Assembly (NCBI GenBank): GCA_937923405.1
Contig: CALDUY010000013.1
Span: forward strand, 124,001-188,000
DNA: 64,000 bases
Reading direction: 5' to 3'
Origin: an uncultured Gemmataceae bacterium
GTDB taxonomy: Bacteria; Planctomycetota; Planctomycetia; Gemmatales; Gemmataceae
Below the pieces are notes generated by a model. The model saw only the letters and a list, made by a program, of their open reading frames with translations, had not been told where the DNA came from and searched no databases. Below are positions 24,394-33,549 of the stretch, piece after piece. Positions within the stretch are counted from its first letter, which is position 1, and every line of letters begins with the position of its first letter. The position numbers were made by a program, and so were the translations under genes.

Positions 24394-25281
24394 ATGTCCC
24401 GTCTGATTTATCCTTTATTGATCGTGACAATACTGATTCTGGTCGGCGGACCCGGTTGGACGCGCGATGAGGTTCCTCGTGTCAAGCCGATCAATGTGCC
24501 GGTCAACACCGAGGCTGACGAGGACGAACCCCATGTCGCCGACAACGGACTGACGCTCTATTGGACCTCGAACCTGGAACGCAAGGACGACCTGTGGTTC
24601 GCTCGCCGGCGGACTGCCAACCTGCCCTGGCCGGCCAAGGGGCAGCTCGTCGAGGATTACGTCTCGACTCGGGCCGACGATCGCAGCGTCTTCGCCACCA
24701 CTGGTAAATATCCGCATTATCTCTTTTTCGCCACCAAGAAGGACAAACAGTCGAAGAACTTTGATTTATACGTCGCGGTGCGACACGATGTCGGCAAGGC
24801 GTGGTCGGCTCCGACTCCGGTCCGCAACGTCAACACCGACGCCGACGAGCTGCATCCCTGGCTCAGCGCCGATGGCAAATCGCTGTATTTCAGTCGCCGC
24901 ACACCGGACGGCTGGCGTGTTCTGGTCGTCCAGCGCGACACGGCGACGGGGCCGCAGGGCTGGGGCGAACCGGAGCTGGTCGAGCTGCCGGTCAACTTTC
25001 ACCATGCCACGCTGCTGCCGGACAGTAAAACGATGATCGTGCAAGGACCGCTGGAGAACAGCCGCTGGGGGCTGTTCGTGGTCTATCGCGAAGGCAAAGG
25101 CTGGGGCAAGCCCGAAGCGTTGTCGGCGTTAAATCATCCCGACGGCAAGACTGGAGACCGTTCGCCGAACCTCACTCGTGACGGACGGTTCTTGTACTTC
25201 GCGTCGGATCGGCCCGGCGGCAAGGGCGGTCTCGATCTCTGGGGCATCCAGACGGCGAGCCTGAATCTTAAGAAGCCATGA
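24394..25281 (+). CDS. Secreted PD40/TolB-like beta-propeller protein
   Basis: A 295-residue protein with an N-terminal signal segment (LIYPLLIVTILILVGGPG). Repeated motifs of the WD40-like/PD40 type follow: DEPHVADNGLTLYW, TDADELHPWLSADGKSLYFS, GDRSPNLTRDGRFLYFASDRPGG. Each is about 45-60 residues and holds the aspartate-glycine turn of TolB-like propeller blades. At least four blades are visible. It is a likely periplasmic or outer-membrane binding protein. The stop overlaps the start of the penicillin-acylase gene as ATGA, so the two are translated together and probably work together. Confidence 0.85.
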   Translation: MSRLIYPLLIVTILILVGGPGWTRDEVPRVKPINVPVNTEADEDEPHVADNGLTLYWTSNLERKDDLWFARRRTANLPWPAKGQLVEDYVSTRADDRSVFATTGKYPHYLFFATKKDKQSKNFDLYVAVRHDVGKAWSAPTPVRNVNTDADELHPWLSADGKSLYFSRRTPDGWRVLVVQRDTATGPQGWGEPELVELPVNFHHATLLPDSKTMIVQGPLENSRWGLFVVYREGKGWGKPEALSALNHPDGKTGDRSPNLTRDGRFLYFASDRPGGKGGLDLWGIQTASLNLKKP

Positions 25282-27740
25282 CTAAATCCGTTCGTGCCGC
25301 ACTTCTGGATCGCCTAGGTTCGGCGTTGCCAGTGCGTCGTCGCGAGAAGACATTCGCGCCGTTGGCTCTGCCACGACGAGGTCGGCTCTGGCCGCGCTAC
25401 CTCGGTCGGGCGTTGCTGGTGCTGGTGCTGGTCGCGTTGATCGGCTGGGCCTGGTTTCTCTTCACGGCCAGTCTGCCGCAGCTGGACGGCGTGTTTGTCG
25501 TGGAGGGACTGAGCGACCCAGTGCAGCTCGAACGCGATACCTTGGGGATTCCGACGATCACAGCGCGGAATCGGCTCGATTTGGCCCGCGCCACCGGCTT
25601 CGTTCATGGTCAGGATCGCTTCTTTCAGATGGATCTGTTGCGACGACATCCGGCGGGAGAACTCTCGGCGTTGCTCGGTGCCGCGACCCTGGAGGAAGAC
25701 AAACGCCAGCGGGTGCATCGCTTTCGTGCCCGAGCTAGGCAACGGCTAAGTCGGGCCACGCCGCGCGAACGTGAGTTGCTCCGCGCTTATACCGAGGGAG
25801 TCGAGGCGGGTCGGCGGTCGCTGCGGCATGGGCCGTGGGAATATCAGCTGTTGCGAGTCGAGCCGGTGCCTTGGTCCGAGGAGGATTCGCTGCTCGTGGT
25901 CCATGCCATGTATCTGATGCTGCAATCAGGCGGCATTGCTCGGGAGCGTTGTCAGGGGTTGGTCGAGGATCTGCTACCGCCGGCCTTAGCCCGGTTTCTC
26001 TCTCCCGCGGGTTCGCCTTGGGACGCGCCAATGCAGGGTGAAGCGTTCGCCTCGGCCCGATTGCCGCAACCCTCGGAAGTGGACCTACGCCAGGAGCCGT
26101 CGCGCTGGACGCCGCCGACGATTACGCCAGCTTCTGTGTCCATCCGACCGGGAAGCAACAACTGGGCGGTGGCCGGCACCCGTACCGCACACGGTGGAGC
26201 GATTCTGGCCAACGACATGCATCTGGGGTTGATGCTGCCCAACATCTGGTATCGCGCTCAGTTTCACTGGCACGAGCAGGGGCAGGCCCAACGAGTGATT
26301 GGCGTGACCTTGCCCGGCACTCCGGCGATGGTGGTCGGTAGCAACACCTATCTGGCCTGGGGCTTCACCAACACCGAGGGCGATTTCACCGATCTGGTCG
26401 TTCTCAACGATGACGAACCGGTCGTCGTTCACGAGGAGCGCATTGAGGTTCAGGGCGGCTCGCCGGTCTTGCTCCCCGTTGAGGAGACGCGCTACGGTCC
26501 GATTGTCGATCGCGACCACAAAGGCCGACGTTGTGCTTTGCGCTGGGTGGCCCACGACGAAGAAGGCATTAATTTGAATCTCATGTTTCTGGAATCGACG
26601 CGCACCTTGGACGAGGCCTTGGCCCTGGCTCCGACCTGCGGCTCACCGGCTCAGAACCTGGTCGTGGTCGATCGCGACGGCGCGATCGCCTGGACCGTGT
26701 TAGGCAAACTGCCGCGCCGCCTCGGCTTCGATGGCACCGTGCCCATGAGCTGGAACGCCTCGCGGCGCTGGGATGGTTGGCTCGATCCTGCCGAGTATCC
26801 GCGTCTCGTCCGACCGCTGGACGGTCTGTTGTGGACCGCTAACAATCGCGTCGTCGATCAGCCCGGTTGCACTCGCATCGGTTTGGCCAACTACGACCAT
26901 GGGGCGCGAGCGATGCAGATTCGCGATGGCTTGCGTGCCCGCAAAGTGTGTACCGAGAGCGACATGCTGGCCATCCAGCTCGACGATCGCGCCCTGTTTT
27001 TGGATCGCTGGCAACGGCTGATGCTCGACACGCTGACGCCCAGCGTCTGTGCTGACAGCAACTCGCGGTCGGCCCTGCGGCGAGAAGTCGTCGCCTGGGG
27101 CGGACGAGCCAGCATCGATTCGGTGGGCTTTCGGCTGGTGCGGCGTTGGCGCGAGCTGTTGCATCAGATCATTCTCGGCTCACTGACCGCACCGTGTCGG
27201 CGAGCCGATCCGCGCGTCCACTATCGGCATCTGACGGCCAACGTCGAGGAATCGGTTTGGCAACTGGTCACGCAGAAGCCGGCCCATCTACTGCCGCCGG
27301 GCTATGCCTCGTGGGAGACGCTGTTGCTCGATGCCGTGGATCGTCTGGGCAATGAGGTGAGCCGACGAGGCGAGGCGTTCGACACCGCCTTGGAACAATA
27401 CACCTGGGGAGCGGCCAATCGGGCGCGGATTCGGCATCCACTCTCGGCAGGATTGGGACCGTTGGCTCGCTGGCTGCGGTTGGACATGCCGGAACAACCG
27501 TTGCCCGGCAATTCCCACGCCATGCCTCGCGTGCAGGCCCCAGCAGAGGGAGCGTCACAACGACTGGCCGTGTCTCCCGGTCGCGAGGAAGAAGGCTATT
27601 TTCACATGCCCGGAGGCCAGAGCGGCCACCCGCGTTCGCCGCACTATCGTGACGGCCACGCCGCCTGGGTCGAAGGCAAGGCTACGCCGTTCCTGCCCGG
27701 ACCGCGACAGCACCTGCTGGAGTTGCGCCCCTCGCGCTAA
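25278..27740 (+). CDS. Penicillin-acylase family Ntn-hydrolase
   Basis: An 820-residue precursor of an N-terminal-nucleophile hydrolase that cleaves amide bonds of acyl compounds (penicillins, acyl-homoserine lactones or cyclic lipopeptides). One N-terminal membrane segment (about 37-56) precedes the alpha chain. The autoprocessing site lies at Gly-Ser293 (PGSNNWAVAG); after cleavage Ser293 becomes the catalytic N-terminus of the beta chain. The beta chain continues with the typical ILANDMHLGLMLPNIWYR and GTPAMVVGSNTYLAWGFTN. Size is normal for the family. The substrate is not readable from sequence. The coupled propeller protein could recruit it. Confidence 0.92.
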   Translation: MTKSVRAALLDRLGSALPVRRREKTFAPLALPRRGRLWPRYLGRALLVLVLVALIGWAWFLFTASLPQLDGVFVVEGLSDPVQLERDTLGIPTITARNRLDLARATGFVHGQDRFFQMDLLRRHPAGELSALLGAATLEEDKRQRVHRFRARARQRLSRATPRERELLRAYTEGVEAGRRSLRHGPWEYQLLRVEPVPWSEEDSLLVVHAMYLMLQSGGIARERCQGLVEDLLPPALARFLSPAGSPWDAPMQGEAFASARLPQPSEVDLRQEPSRWTPPTITPASVSIRPGSNNWAVAGTRTAHGGAILANDMHLGLMLPNIWYRAQFHWHEQGQAQRVIGVTLPGTPAMVVGSNTYLAWGFTNTEGDFTDLVVLNDDEPVVVHEERIEVQGGSPVLLPVEETRYGPIVDRDHKGRRCALRWVAHDEEGINLNLMFLESTRTLDEALALAPTCGSPAQNLVVVDRDGAIAWTVLGKLPRRLGFDGTVPMSWNASRRWDGWLDPAEYPRLVRPLDGLLWTANNRVVDQPGCTRIGLANYDHGARAMQIRDGLRARKVCTESDMLAIQLDDRALFLDRWQRLMLDTLTPSVCADSNSRSALRREVVAWGGRASIDSVGFRLVRRWRELLHQIILGSLTAPCRRADPRVHYRHLTANVEESVWQLVTQKPAHLLPPGYASWETLLLDAVDRLGNEVSRRGEAFDTALEQYTWGAANRARIRHPLSAGLGPLARWLRLDMPEQPLPGNSHAMPRVQAPAEGASQRLAVSPGREEEGYFHMPGGQSGHPRSPHYRDGHAAWVEGKATPFLPGPRQHLLELRPSR

Positions 27741-27763
27741 GTGGAGATTTCGGATAGCGGCTC

Positions 27764-27831
27764 TTCCGAGCAGAAGACGTAAGTCCTCCGTGGTTGTCGC
27801 GGAACACAGAGGTCTGACGCCTTCCGCTCGA
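27764..27831. repeat. Dispersed palindromic repeat, copy A
   Basis: About 68 bases that begin TTCCGAGCAGAAGACGTAAG and end CCTTCCGCTCGA. They align with copy B (33284-33352) along the whole length with scattered substitutions. The two ends are inverted relative to each other (TCCGAGC... versus ...GCTCGGA in copy B). The repeat lies between the stop of the penicillin-acylase gene and the stop of the convergent CxxCH gene. Confidence 0.7.
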
Positions 27832-27838
27832 ACATGGC

Positions 27839-30817
27839 TCACTTCTTGCCGACTGCTAGCAGGTAGCCGATCAGGTTCGCCAGGTCTTGCTTGCTGAGCT
27901 GACTCTCCAGTCCTTCGGGCATCAGCGATTTGCCAGTCGACTCGATACTTTCCAGCTGCGTTCGCAACACGGTCTCTTCCGCTCCTTCGCCGCGCTTCAG
28001 CGTCAGGCTCGACGCCGTCTCAGTGGCGATGATGCCGCTAAGAACCTGGCCGCGCCGTGTCGTCACCTGATAGGCGAGGAAGCGCGGATCGACCTCACGG
28101 CTGGGATCGAGAATGTCGATGAGCAGGGCCTCGGCACTTTTGTTCCGCAAGGCGGCTTGGAGATCGGCTCCGACCTGCACGCCAACGCCCTCGAGTTGGT
28201 GACAGGTGGCACAGTGTTTCTTGAAGACAGCTTTGCCTTGCTGGAGATCCGATTTCAACGTTAGAGCGGCTCGGTAGTTTTCGATCACCTTGGCGCGCTC
28301 GGGAGTCTGTTGCCCGGCGAGTATCTTCTCGGCGCGGGCTCGCAGGGCAGCGTCAGGATGCTTGCGCAGTCGGGCCAGGCGCTCCGGCTCCAGCTGGAGG
28401 GCCAGCACTTGCTTCTTTTCCAACGCGGTCAGCAATGCCGACAGCCGCTCCTTACGAGCAAACAGAGCCTCGGTGATCTCGCGGCGTAGGGTCGGTCCGG
28501 CACTGGGCCAGGCCGCCAGGAGCAATTCCGACACTTCCGATCGCGAATGGGAAGAAAGGGCACGCACGGCGGCGAGCTGCACTTCGGGCGGCGCTTGCGG
28601 GCTGAGCAGGTCGGCAGCCGCCTCCGCCAACGGTGCAAACGGCCCGCGTCCCAGCAAGGTCGTCGCCGTGACGCGCTGAGCCGGCGTCGCCGATTCGTTC
28701 CGGGCTACGACGGCGGCCTTGTCGAACAACTGTTTGGCCTGAGCGACCGGCTCGGCCAGGGCCGCTGCAGGCTTCTCCCACAACGCCGCCAACGGTCGAG
28801 AACTGGACGCCAAGCCGCGACCTAGTCCGTCGAGCAAGGCCAGCTGAAACGGGGTCGGCTCGGCTCCAACTGGGCCTAGCAACCGCAGGGCTCGGCCTAA
28901 CTCGGCCTCGTTGCCCGACGCGCCGACTAGAGCCGTCAGCTCACGCAGCATCGGCAAGGGCACGTCCTTTTGTCGGGCCAGGGCTTCCAGTAAGCGCCCC
29001 GCGCTTGTCGAGGCTGAGGACAGAATCGCCGTCCGCGTCCAGCTGTCGTTGTCGACTCGTCCCGCCAACCGGGCCAGAGCGGCGATGCTTTCTGGGATGT
29101 CGATTGCTCCCAGCGAGAAGGCGGCCTGGAAGCGGACGCGCGGCGAGGGATCGTCGGCCAATGCCGCCATGCGGCGTTGCAGCGCGACCGACGACCGAGC
29201 GTGTGACTCGGCCAGGATCAGCGCCTGCTCGCGCAACCCCGGTTCGCTAGCAAGCAGCGCTGTCTCGATCTCGTCGGGACGCAGTTCGCCCAGTCCTGCC
29301 AGGGTCCAAAGGGCATGAGCGCGGCCCACGGCGGACGCCTCCCGAGCTAGCCGTCGCAGGGTTGGCACCACGTCACGAGCCTGACGTTCCAGCAACAGCC
29401 GTTGCGCCGTCAACCGCCACCAGGAGTTGGCATGATCCAGATGGTTGGCTAACGTCTCCGAGTTGGCGCGATCGAGGCGGACCGGTTCGGGACGACTGCC
29501 TGCCGGGGCAGTGGTGATGCGCCAAATCCGGCCCCGTCCGCGCGACTCGACCATCACTCGGCGAAGAATGTCCGGCGGCAACGACAACGGCGTTTCGATC
29601 ACCTCGCGGTAGAAGTCGAGGACGTAAATCGCTCCGTCTGGACCTAGTGTCAGATGCACGGGTCGGCACCAGTTGTCGGTGGAGGTGAAAAATTCCGACT
29701 CGGCATGTCCGCGACGAGCGATGAAGGTAGCCCCGTGCGGCGTTAGGGTATCACGGAGAATCAGGTTGTTGGCGGGATCACAAACGAACACCGAACCGCG
29801 ATATTCCAGAGGGAATAAGTCGGCATTATAGGCCAGAGGACTACATCCGGAGGTGACGAAGCCACCGGGCACCAACTCAGTGGAGGCAAAGCGCTGAGCG
29901 TCGGGGCCGCCGGCTCGCTGACCAGTGCGAACGACACGCCAAGCCTCGAACGGACTGCGGCGGTAGACTCGGCAAGCAGCCCCGTGTTCGGGAATGTCCA
30001 GCGTCACCGCTGGAACGGCCAGCGCGGGATTGCGCCGCAGGTAGTGATCGGGTAGAACGATGTGTCGCAGGTGCTGGCTGTTGGTGGCAGTGAACCAGCG
30101 GCCCCAGTCGTCGGCAGTCAGGCCATACTGTCCCCCGCCGGAGGTCGGCTCCAGACTGCCCGGCTCGTCGGGACGAAAACGAATCCCGCGACCGCGCAGA
30201 TCGAGGGGCGGCAGCGATGGCTTCTCCGGACATGTGATGCGACCGCCGGCATTACCCGCCACCGCGTGAACGTGGTTGTCCAATGCGAACTGAAGCGAGT
30301 TGAGCAGTTGTTGGATGTTGGCGACGTCGAAGCCGGTGTACAGCACGCGGCGCGAGTCGGCCTTGCCCGTGCCTCGGGTGTCTTTGAGATAAAGCAGATC
30401 CGGAGCGTTAGCGACAAGCAAGCCGTCACGCCAGGGCATCAGCCCGGTGGGGAAGCGGAGGTTTTCCGCCCAGACCGAACTGGTTTCATAAACGCCGTCG
30501 CCGTCGCGATCCTCCAGCAGTTTGATCCGTCCCGAGGTGATCAGCCCCGTGCCGCGTCCACTGTTGGGATAGCCGCGCATCTCGCACACCCAGATGCGGC
30601 CGCGTTCGTCGAAGCACATCGCGACGGGATCGACGACATCCGGCTCAGCGGCGACCAACTCGACGCGAAAGCCAGACGGCACTTCAAAAGTGACCTGCTC
30701 CTCGGCAGGGGTGCGCGGCAGTCCGTTGGTCAACGGTAACACTCCGGCCGGCGGAGCAGCGGCCTGAAGCACGGCAAGACTCAACGCAGGGAGCAATATC
30801 AGCCAGCGGTAAGACAT
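27839..30817 (-). CDS. PVC-type heme-binding CxxCH protein (membrane-bound dehydrogenase type)
   Basis: A 992-residue secreted protein typical of planctomycetes. A signal peptide (LILLPALSLAVLQAAA) precedes an N-terminal beta-propeller of the sugar/sorbosone-dehydrogenase type (VAMCFDERGRIWVCEMRGYPNSG, IKLLEDRDGDGVYE, GLMPWRDGLLV). HEAT-like helical repeats follow (about 500-800). A C-terminal cytochrome domain has one heme site at Cys869-x-x-Cys872-His873 (KHCATCHQLEGVG). The family is thought to oxidise sugars or alcohols in the periplasm and pass electrons to the heme; the substrate is unknown. It is convergent with the penicillin-acylase gene and 57 bp downstream of cysI on the same strand. 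Confidence 0.93.
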   Translation of the reverse strand: MSYRWLILLPALSLAVLQAAAPPAGVLPLTNGLPRTPAEEQVTFEVPSGFRVELVAAEPDVVDPVAMCFDERGRIWVCEMRGYPNSGRGTGLITSGRIKLLEDRDGDGVYETSSVWAENLRFPTGLMPWRDGLLVANAPDLLYLKDTRGTGKADSRRVLYTGFDVANIQQLLNSLQFALDNHVHAVAGNAGGRITCPEKPSLPPLDLRGRGIRFRPDEPGSLEPTSGGGQYGLTADDWGRWFTATNSQHLRHIVLPDHYLRRNPALAVPAVTLDIPEHGAACRVYRRSPFEAWRVVRTGQRAGGPDAQRFASTELVPGGFVTSGCSPLAYNADLFPLEYRGSVFVCDPANNLILRDTLTPHGATFIARRGHAESEFFTSTDNWCRPVHLTLGPDGAIYVLDFYREVIETPLSLPPDILRRVMVESRGRGRIWRITTAPAGSRPEPVRLDRANSETLANHLDHANSWWRLTAQRLLLERQARDVVPTLRRLAREASAVGRAHALWTLAGLGELRPDEIETALLASEPGLREQALILAESHARSSVALQRRMAALADDPSPRVRFQAAFSLGAIDIPESIAALARLAGRVDNDSWTRTAILSSASTSAGRLLEALARQKDVPLPMLRELTALVGASGNEAELGRALRLLGPVGAEPTPFQLALLDGLGRGLASSSRPLAALWEKPAAALAEPVAQAKQLFDKAAVVARNESATPAQRVTATTLLGRGPFAPLAEAAADLLSPQAPPEVQLAAVRALSSHSRSEVSELLLAAWPSAGPTLRREITEALFARKERLSALLTALEKKQVLALQLEPERLARLRKHPDAALRARAEKILAGQQTPERAKVIENYRAALTLKSDLQQGKAVFKKHCATCHQLEGVGVQVGADLQAALRNKSAEALLIDILDPSREVDPRFLAYQVTTRRGQVLSGIIATETASSLTLKRGEGAEETVLRTQLESIESTGKSLMPEGLESQLSKQDLANLIGYLLAVGKK

Positions 30818-30874
30818 AGCGACAGTCTCTCAGTGTAGGATTTAACTCGCTTTACTCCGGTGAGGGGACGAGGA

Positions 30875-32560
30875 TCACAGGTGAGCGGAGGCTGTGGTCA
30901 GTGCATCCCGCCCTAGGCGGGCGCAGAAGTCGCCGAAGCTCTCCTGCTCGCTAGATCGTTCGTCGCGCCAGCGGCGCAGCAACGGCAACAGCGTCGAGAC
31001 GATCTCGCTGCGCGGCGTCAGGTCGCGCAACTCGAAATTGAGCCGATCGCCCTCGGCGCGCCCGCCGACATAGATGACGTACTTGTCGCCCGATCGTCCG
31101 ACAATGCCGATGTCGCTCTGATACGGTCGGGCACAGCCGTTGGGACAACCGGTCATTCGCACGCTGACAGCTTGGTGAGACAGCCCTAGTTCGGCCAAAG
31201 CCTGCTCTAACTGGGTGAGAATCCCTGGCAAAGCACGCTCGGCCTCAGAAATGGCCAGACCGCAGGTCGGAATCGCCGGGCACGACATGCTGACTCGTCG
31301 CGACGGCGACACCTGCTCCGGTCGTGCAATGCCATACTCGTCGAGCATCGCTTCCAGTGCGTCTAGCTCGGCGCTGGTTAGTCCACAGAGCAAAACATCC
31401 TGCGTCGGCGTGATGCGGAGCTGCGGACGGAATCGCTCGACAATGGCTCGTAGTCCACTGCGGAGGCGGAGTGCGCCGTCGTCCTTGACTCGGCCATTTT
31501 CGATGCTTAAGCCGTACCACCAGCGGCCGTCGCCCTGCGGATGGCGTCCCAGGTGCAGATCAACGCCAGTGACCGGCATCTCGCGCGGCGGAGGCAGAGC
31601 TCCGCCCAGATAGTCGCCCAGCACCTGACGAACGCGCTCGACGCCCCAATCATGAACGACGTACTTGAGCCGCGCTCGCTTGCGGTCGGCACGATTGCCG
31701 TGATCCCGGAACAGCTTGATGACAGCCTCGGCGGCTTCGACGACTCGCTCAACAGGGATATAGCAGATCGCTTTTGCCAGGAATGGGAAGGTCTTCTTGT
31801 TGCCGTGCGTCATGCCCATGCCGCCGCCGGCCAGCAGGTTGTAGCCAACCACCTGCCCCTGTTCGACGTGAGCCAACAGGCCAAGATCTTGAGCATAGAC
31901 ATCGACGCAGTTATCCTCGGGCAGGCCGAAGCCGATTTTGAATTTCCGCGGTAGATAGACCTTGCCGTAGATCGGCTCGACCTCGGTTTCCGGATCGACC
32001 GGCTGACCATCGAGCCAGATCTCATGGTAGGCGTTGGAGCGCGGCGCGAGATGGGCTGCGATCCGGTCGGCGTCGGTCTGCATCTGCTGTCGCGGCCCCG
32101 GCAGCGGAGCCGGGCAGGCCATCACGTTGCGATTGACGTCGCCGCAAGCTCCCAACGTGGTCAACAGCGTGGCATTGATGCCGGCAATGGTTGCCTTGAG
32201 ATCGCGCTTCAGCACGCCGTGGAGCTGGATCCCCTGCCGAGTCGTGAACCGCAGCGTCCCGTTGGCGTAGGTGCCAGCCAGGGCGTCCACGCCGAGATAC
32301 TGCTCCGCGCTGAGCCGACCAGCGGGAATCTTGCACCGCACCATGAACATGTGCAGCTTGCCCAGACCGTCGCCACGCCGAGCCTTACGCGCGTCGCGAT
32401 CCTCTTGCTGATAGGAACCGTGAAACTTCAGCAGATTCTTGGCCGCGTCGCCGAACTTCTCTTCGTCGTTGGTCAACTCGGTCGCAAGGGTACCTCGCAA
32501 CCCCCGGCTCTGCTCTTTGATTCCCTCGATCGCCGACCGCTTTTCCTCATGCTCCGCCAT
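30875..32560 (-). CDS. cysI: Assimilatory sulfite reductase, hemoprotein subunit
   Basis: A 561-residue siroheme/[4Fe-4S] enzyme that reduces sulfite to sulfide for cysteine synthesis. The N-terminal half-repeat has LLKFHGSYQQEDRD, FMVRCKIPAGRLS and RFTTRQGIQLHGV. The cluster/siroheme cysteines are Cys427 and Cys433 (SCPAIPTC, C-x5-C) and Cys472 and Cys476 (TGCPNGCARP, C-x3-C). This arrangement fits sulfite reductase. A ferredoxin-dependent form is as likely as the NADPH form, since no flavoprotein subunit lies nearby. Nitrite reductase is less likely from the sequence around the second motif. The start region holds a strong promoter-like element with inverted arms. Confidence 0.9.
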   Translation of the reverse strand: MAEHEEKRSAIEGIKEQSRGLRGTLATELTNDEEKFGDAAKNLLKFHGSYQQEDRDARKARRGDGLGKLHMFMVRCKIPAGRLSAEQYLGVDALAGTYANGTLRFTTRQGIQLHGVLKRDLKATIAGINATLLTTLGACGDVNRNVMACPAPLPGPRQQMQTDADRIAAHLAPRSNAYHEIWLDGQPVDPETEVEPIYGKVYLPRKFKIGFGLPEDNCVDVYAQDLGLLAHVEQGQVVGYNLLAGGGMGMTHGNKKTFPFLAKAICYIPVERVVEAAEAVIKLFRDHGNRADRKRARLKYVVHDWGVERVRQVLGDYLGGALPPPREMPVTGVDLHLGRHPQGDGRWWYGLSIENGRVKDDGALRLRSGLRAIVERFRPQLRITPTQDVLLCGLTSAELDALEAMLDEYGIARPEQVSPSRRVSMSCPAIPTCGLAISEAERALPGILTQLEQALAELGLSHQAVSVRMTGCPNGCARPYQSDIGIVGRSGDKYVIYVGGRAEGDRLNFELRDLTPRSEIVSTLLPLLRRWRDERSSEQESFGDFCARLGRDALTTASAHL

Positions 32561-32583
32561 GCACGTCCCTTTAGCGACTGGGC

Positions 32584-32620
32584 AAGATTACTATGTCGAT
32601 CAGGTTATTCGTGTAATCTT
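32584..32620 (-). promoter_or_regulatory. Promoter with inverted-repeat operator for cysI
   Basis: AAGATTAC (32584-32591) and GTAATCTT (32613-32620) are perfect 8-bp arms with a 21-base spacer. Read on the minus strand, the distal arm overlaps TTACAC and the proximal arm overlaps TAGTAA, which are 17 bases apart, as in a sigma-70 -35/-10 pair. A protein bound at both arms would cover the promoter. It lies just upstream of cysI and of a divergent gene. Confidence 0.45.
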
Positions 32621-32714
32621 ACCGAGAGGTACTGCTCAGGCCAAGAGAGGCATTCAAGTCCGGTCATTGCTTCAGTCGATCGCTAATAACTGGCTTCGTA
32701 CAAGGAGGATCCCC

Positions 32715-33236
32715 GTGGCCTCGACTCCGCTGAATCTAGGCTTTTTGACAGTGGTGCAAGAGGGTGGTGCCTATCTGGGCGGATACCTGGTGACCAATAT
32801 CTGGGGGCGTCCGCTGGAGTTTCGTCTCTCTAGTGCGGTTCAACCCAACAAAGTACAGCAGATTCTCTATGCCGGCACACTTGTCCCGTACATCTGTGGC
32901 GAACTGATCGGCAAGACGTTGGTTGAAAAAGCATCCGTTGCGGCTCAGTACGTTCTCACCTGCTGTGAAGAGGCTCTCGATCTGCGGTTGAAGATTGACT
33001 GCCCCGTAGCTTGGCTAGCCCCGGCGGACGATCCTCGCGCCGCGCTACAACTGCCGAACGGCACAGGTGGGCTGGTGTGTCACTCGTCTCAGCCGGGAGA
33101 TGTTGCCGCTCTGCAAGAATTGCTCCAGCAAATCGAGGGTAATCTCGATCTCCGTGAGCCGTTTTCTCGGATTCGTGAGGCCATCACCGAGGCCCGCAAA
33201 ATGGGCGTGACCAGCCGCTCGTCGGCAGCAGCTTGA
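32715..33236 (+). CDS. Conserved hypothetical protein, 173 residues
   Basis: GTG 32715 has AAGGAGG six bases upstream, a stronger start than the long reading to 32439, which overlaps cysI. The product begins ASTPLNLGFLTVVQEGGAYLGGYLVTN after the initiator and has short beta-type segments (GRPLEFRLSSAVQPNKVQ). A helical segment follows (LIGKTLVEKASVAAQYVLTCCEEALDLRLKI). The C-terminal third (LREPFSRIREAITEARKMG) is helical. No signal peptide, membrane segment or known motif is visible; two adjacent Cys lie in the helix. I do not recognise the family. It is divergent from cysI, so it may share its control region. Confidence 0.65.
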   Translation: MASTPLNLGFLTVVQEGGAYLGGYLVTNIWGRPLEFRLSSAVQPNKVQQILYAGTLVPYICGELIGKTLVEKASVAAQYVLTCCEEALDLRLKIDCPVAWLAPADDPRAALQLPNGTGGLVCHSSQPGDVAALQELLQQIEGNLDLREPFSRIREAITEARKMGVTSRSSAAA

Positions 33237-33283
33237 GACAGCACGGAGGGCGGACGCTCTTCGCGGGGAGGGAGCGTTTCTGC

Positions 33284-33352
33284 TTCCGAGCGGAGGACGT
33301 AAGTTCTCCGTGTTTATCGCGCAGCACGGAGGGCTGACCCCCTCCGCTCGGA
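33284..33352. repeat. Dispersed palindromic repeat, copy B
   Basis: About 69 bases that begin TTCCGAGCGGAGGACGTAAG and end CCTCCGCTCGGA. The ends form inverted arms (TCCGAGCGGAGG and CCTCCGCTCGGA, a perfect 12-bp pair). An inner segment reads CTCCGTG...CACGGAG. It can therefore fold as a long hairpin. It shares its length and order with copy A at 27764-27831. It lies between the stop of the 173-residue gene and the stop of a convergent small gene. Confidence 0.75.
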
Positions 33353-33369
33353 GGGAGTACGTCACCACT

Positions 33370-33549
33370 TTAGCGAGCGACTACGACGGCGATAACGGTG
33401 TACAGAATCAGACCAATGGTGAAAATGGCGGTCATCAGCACGATGATTGCGCCGCCGGCTTGGATGTCGTCCTTGTGAAACTGGGTCAATTCAGCCTCGT
33501 TGAACAGGTTCTGAGTCGTGCCGCTATGTCCGCCGTGGGGGTCGCTCAT
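33370..33549 (-). CDS. Small single-pass membrane protein, 59 residues
   Basis: An ORF just under 60 codons. It starts at ATG 33549 with GGAGGAG about eight bases upstream. The N-terminal 30 residues are hydrophilic and His/Asp/Gln-rich (MSDPHGGHSGTTQNLF, then LTQFHKDDIQ). One transmembrane helix follows (GAIIVLMTAIFTIGLILYTV) and the protein ends VVVAR. The strong ribosome site and clean helix support a real gene. The His-rich N-terminus followed by a helix is reminiscent of accessory subunits of respiratory or transport complexes, but no complex genes lie next to it. Function unknown. Confidence 0.7.
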   Translation of the reverse strand: MSDPHGGHSGTTQNLFNEAELTQFHKDDIQAGGAIIVLMTAIFTIGLILYTVIAVVVAR

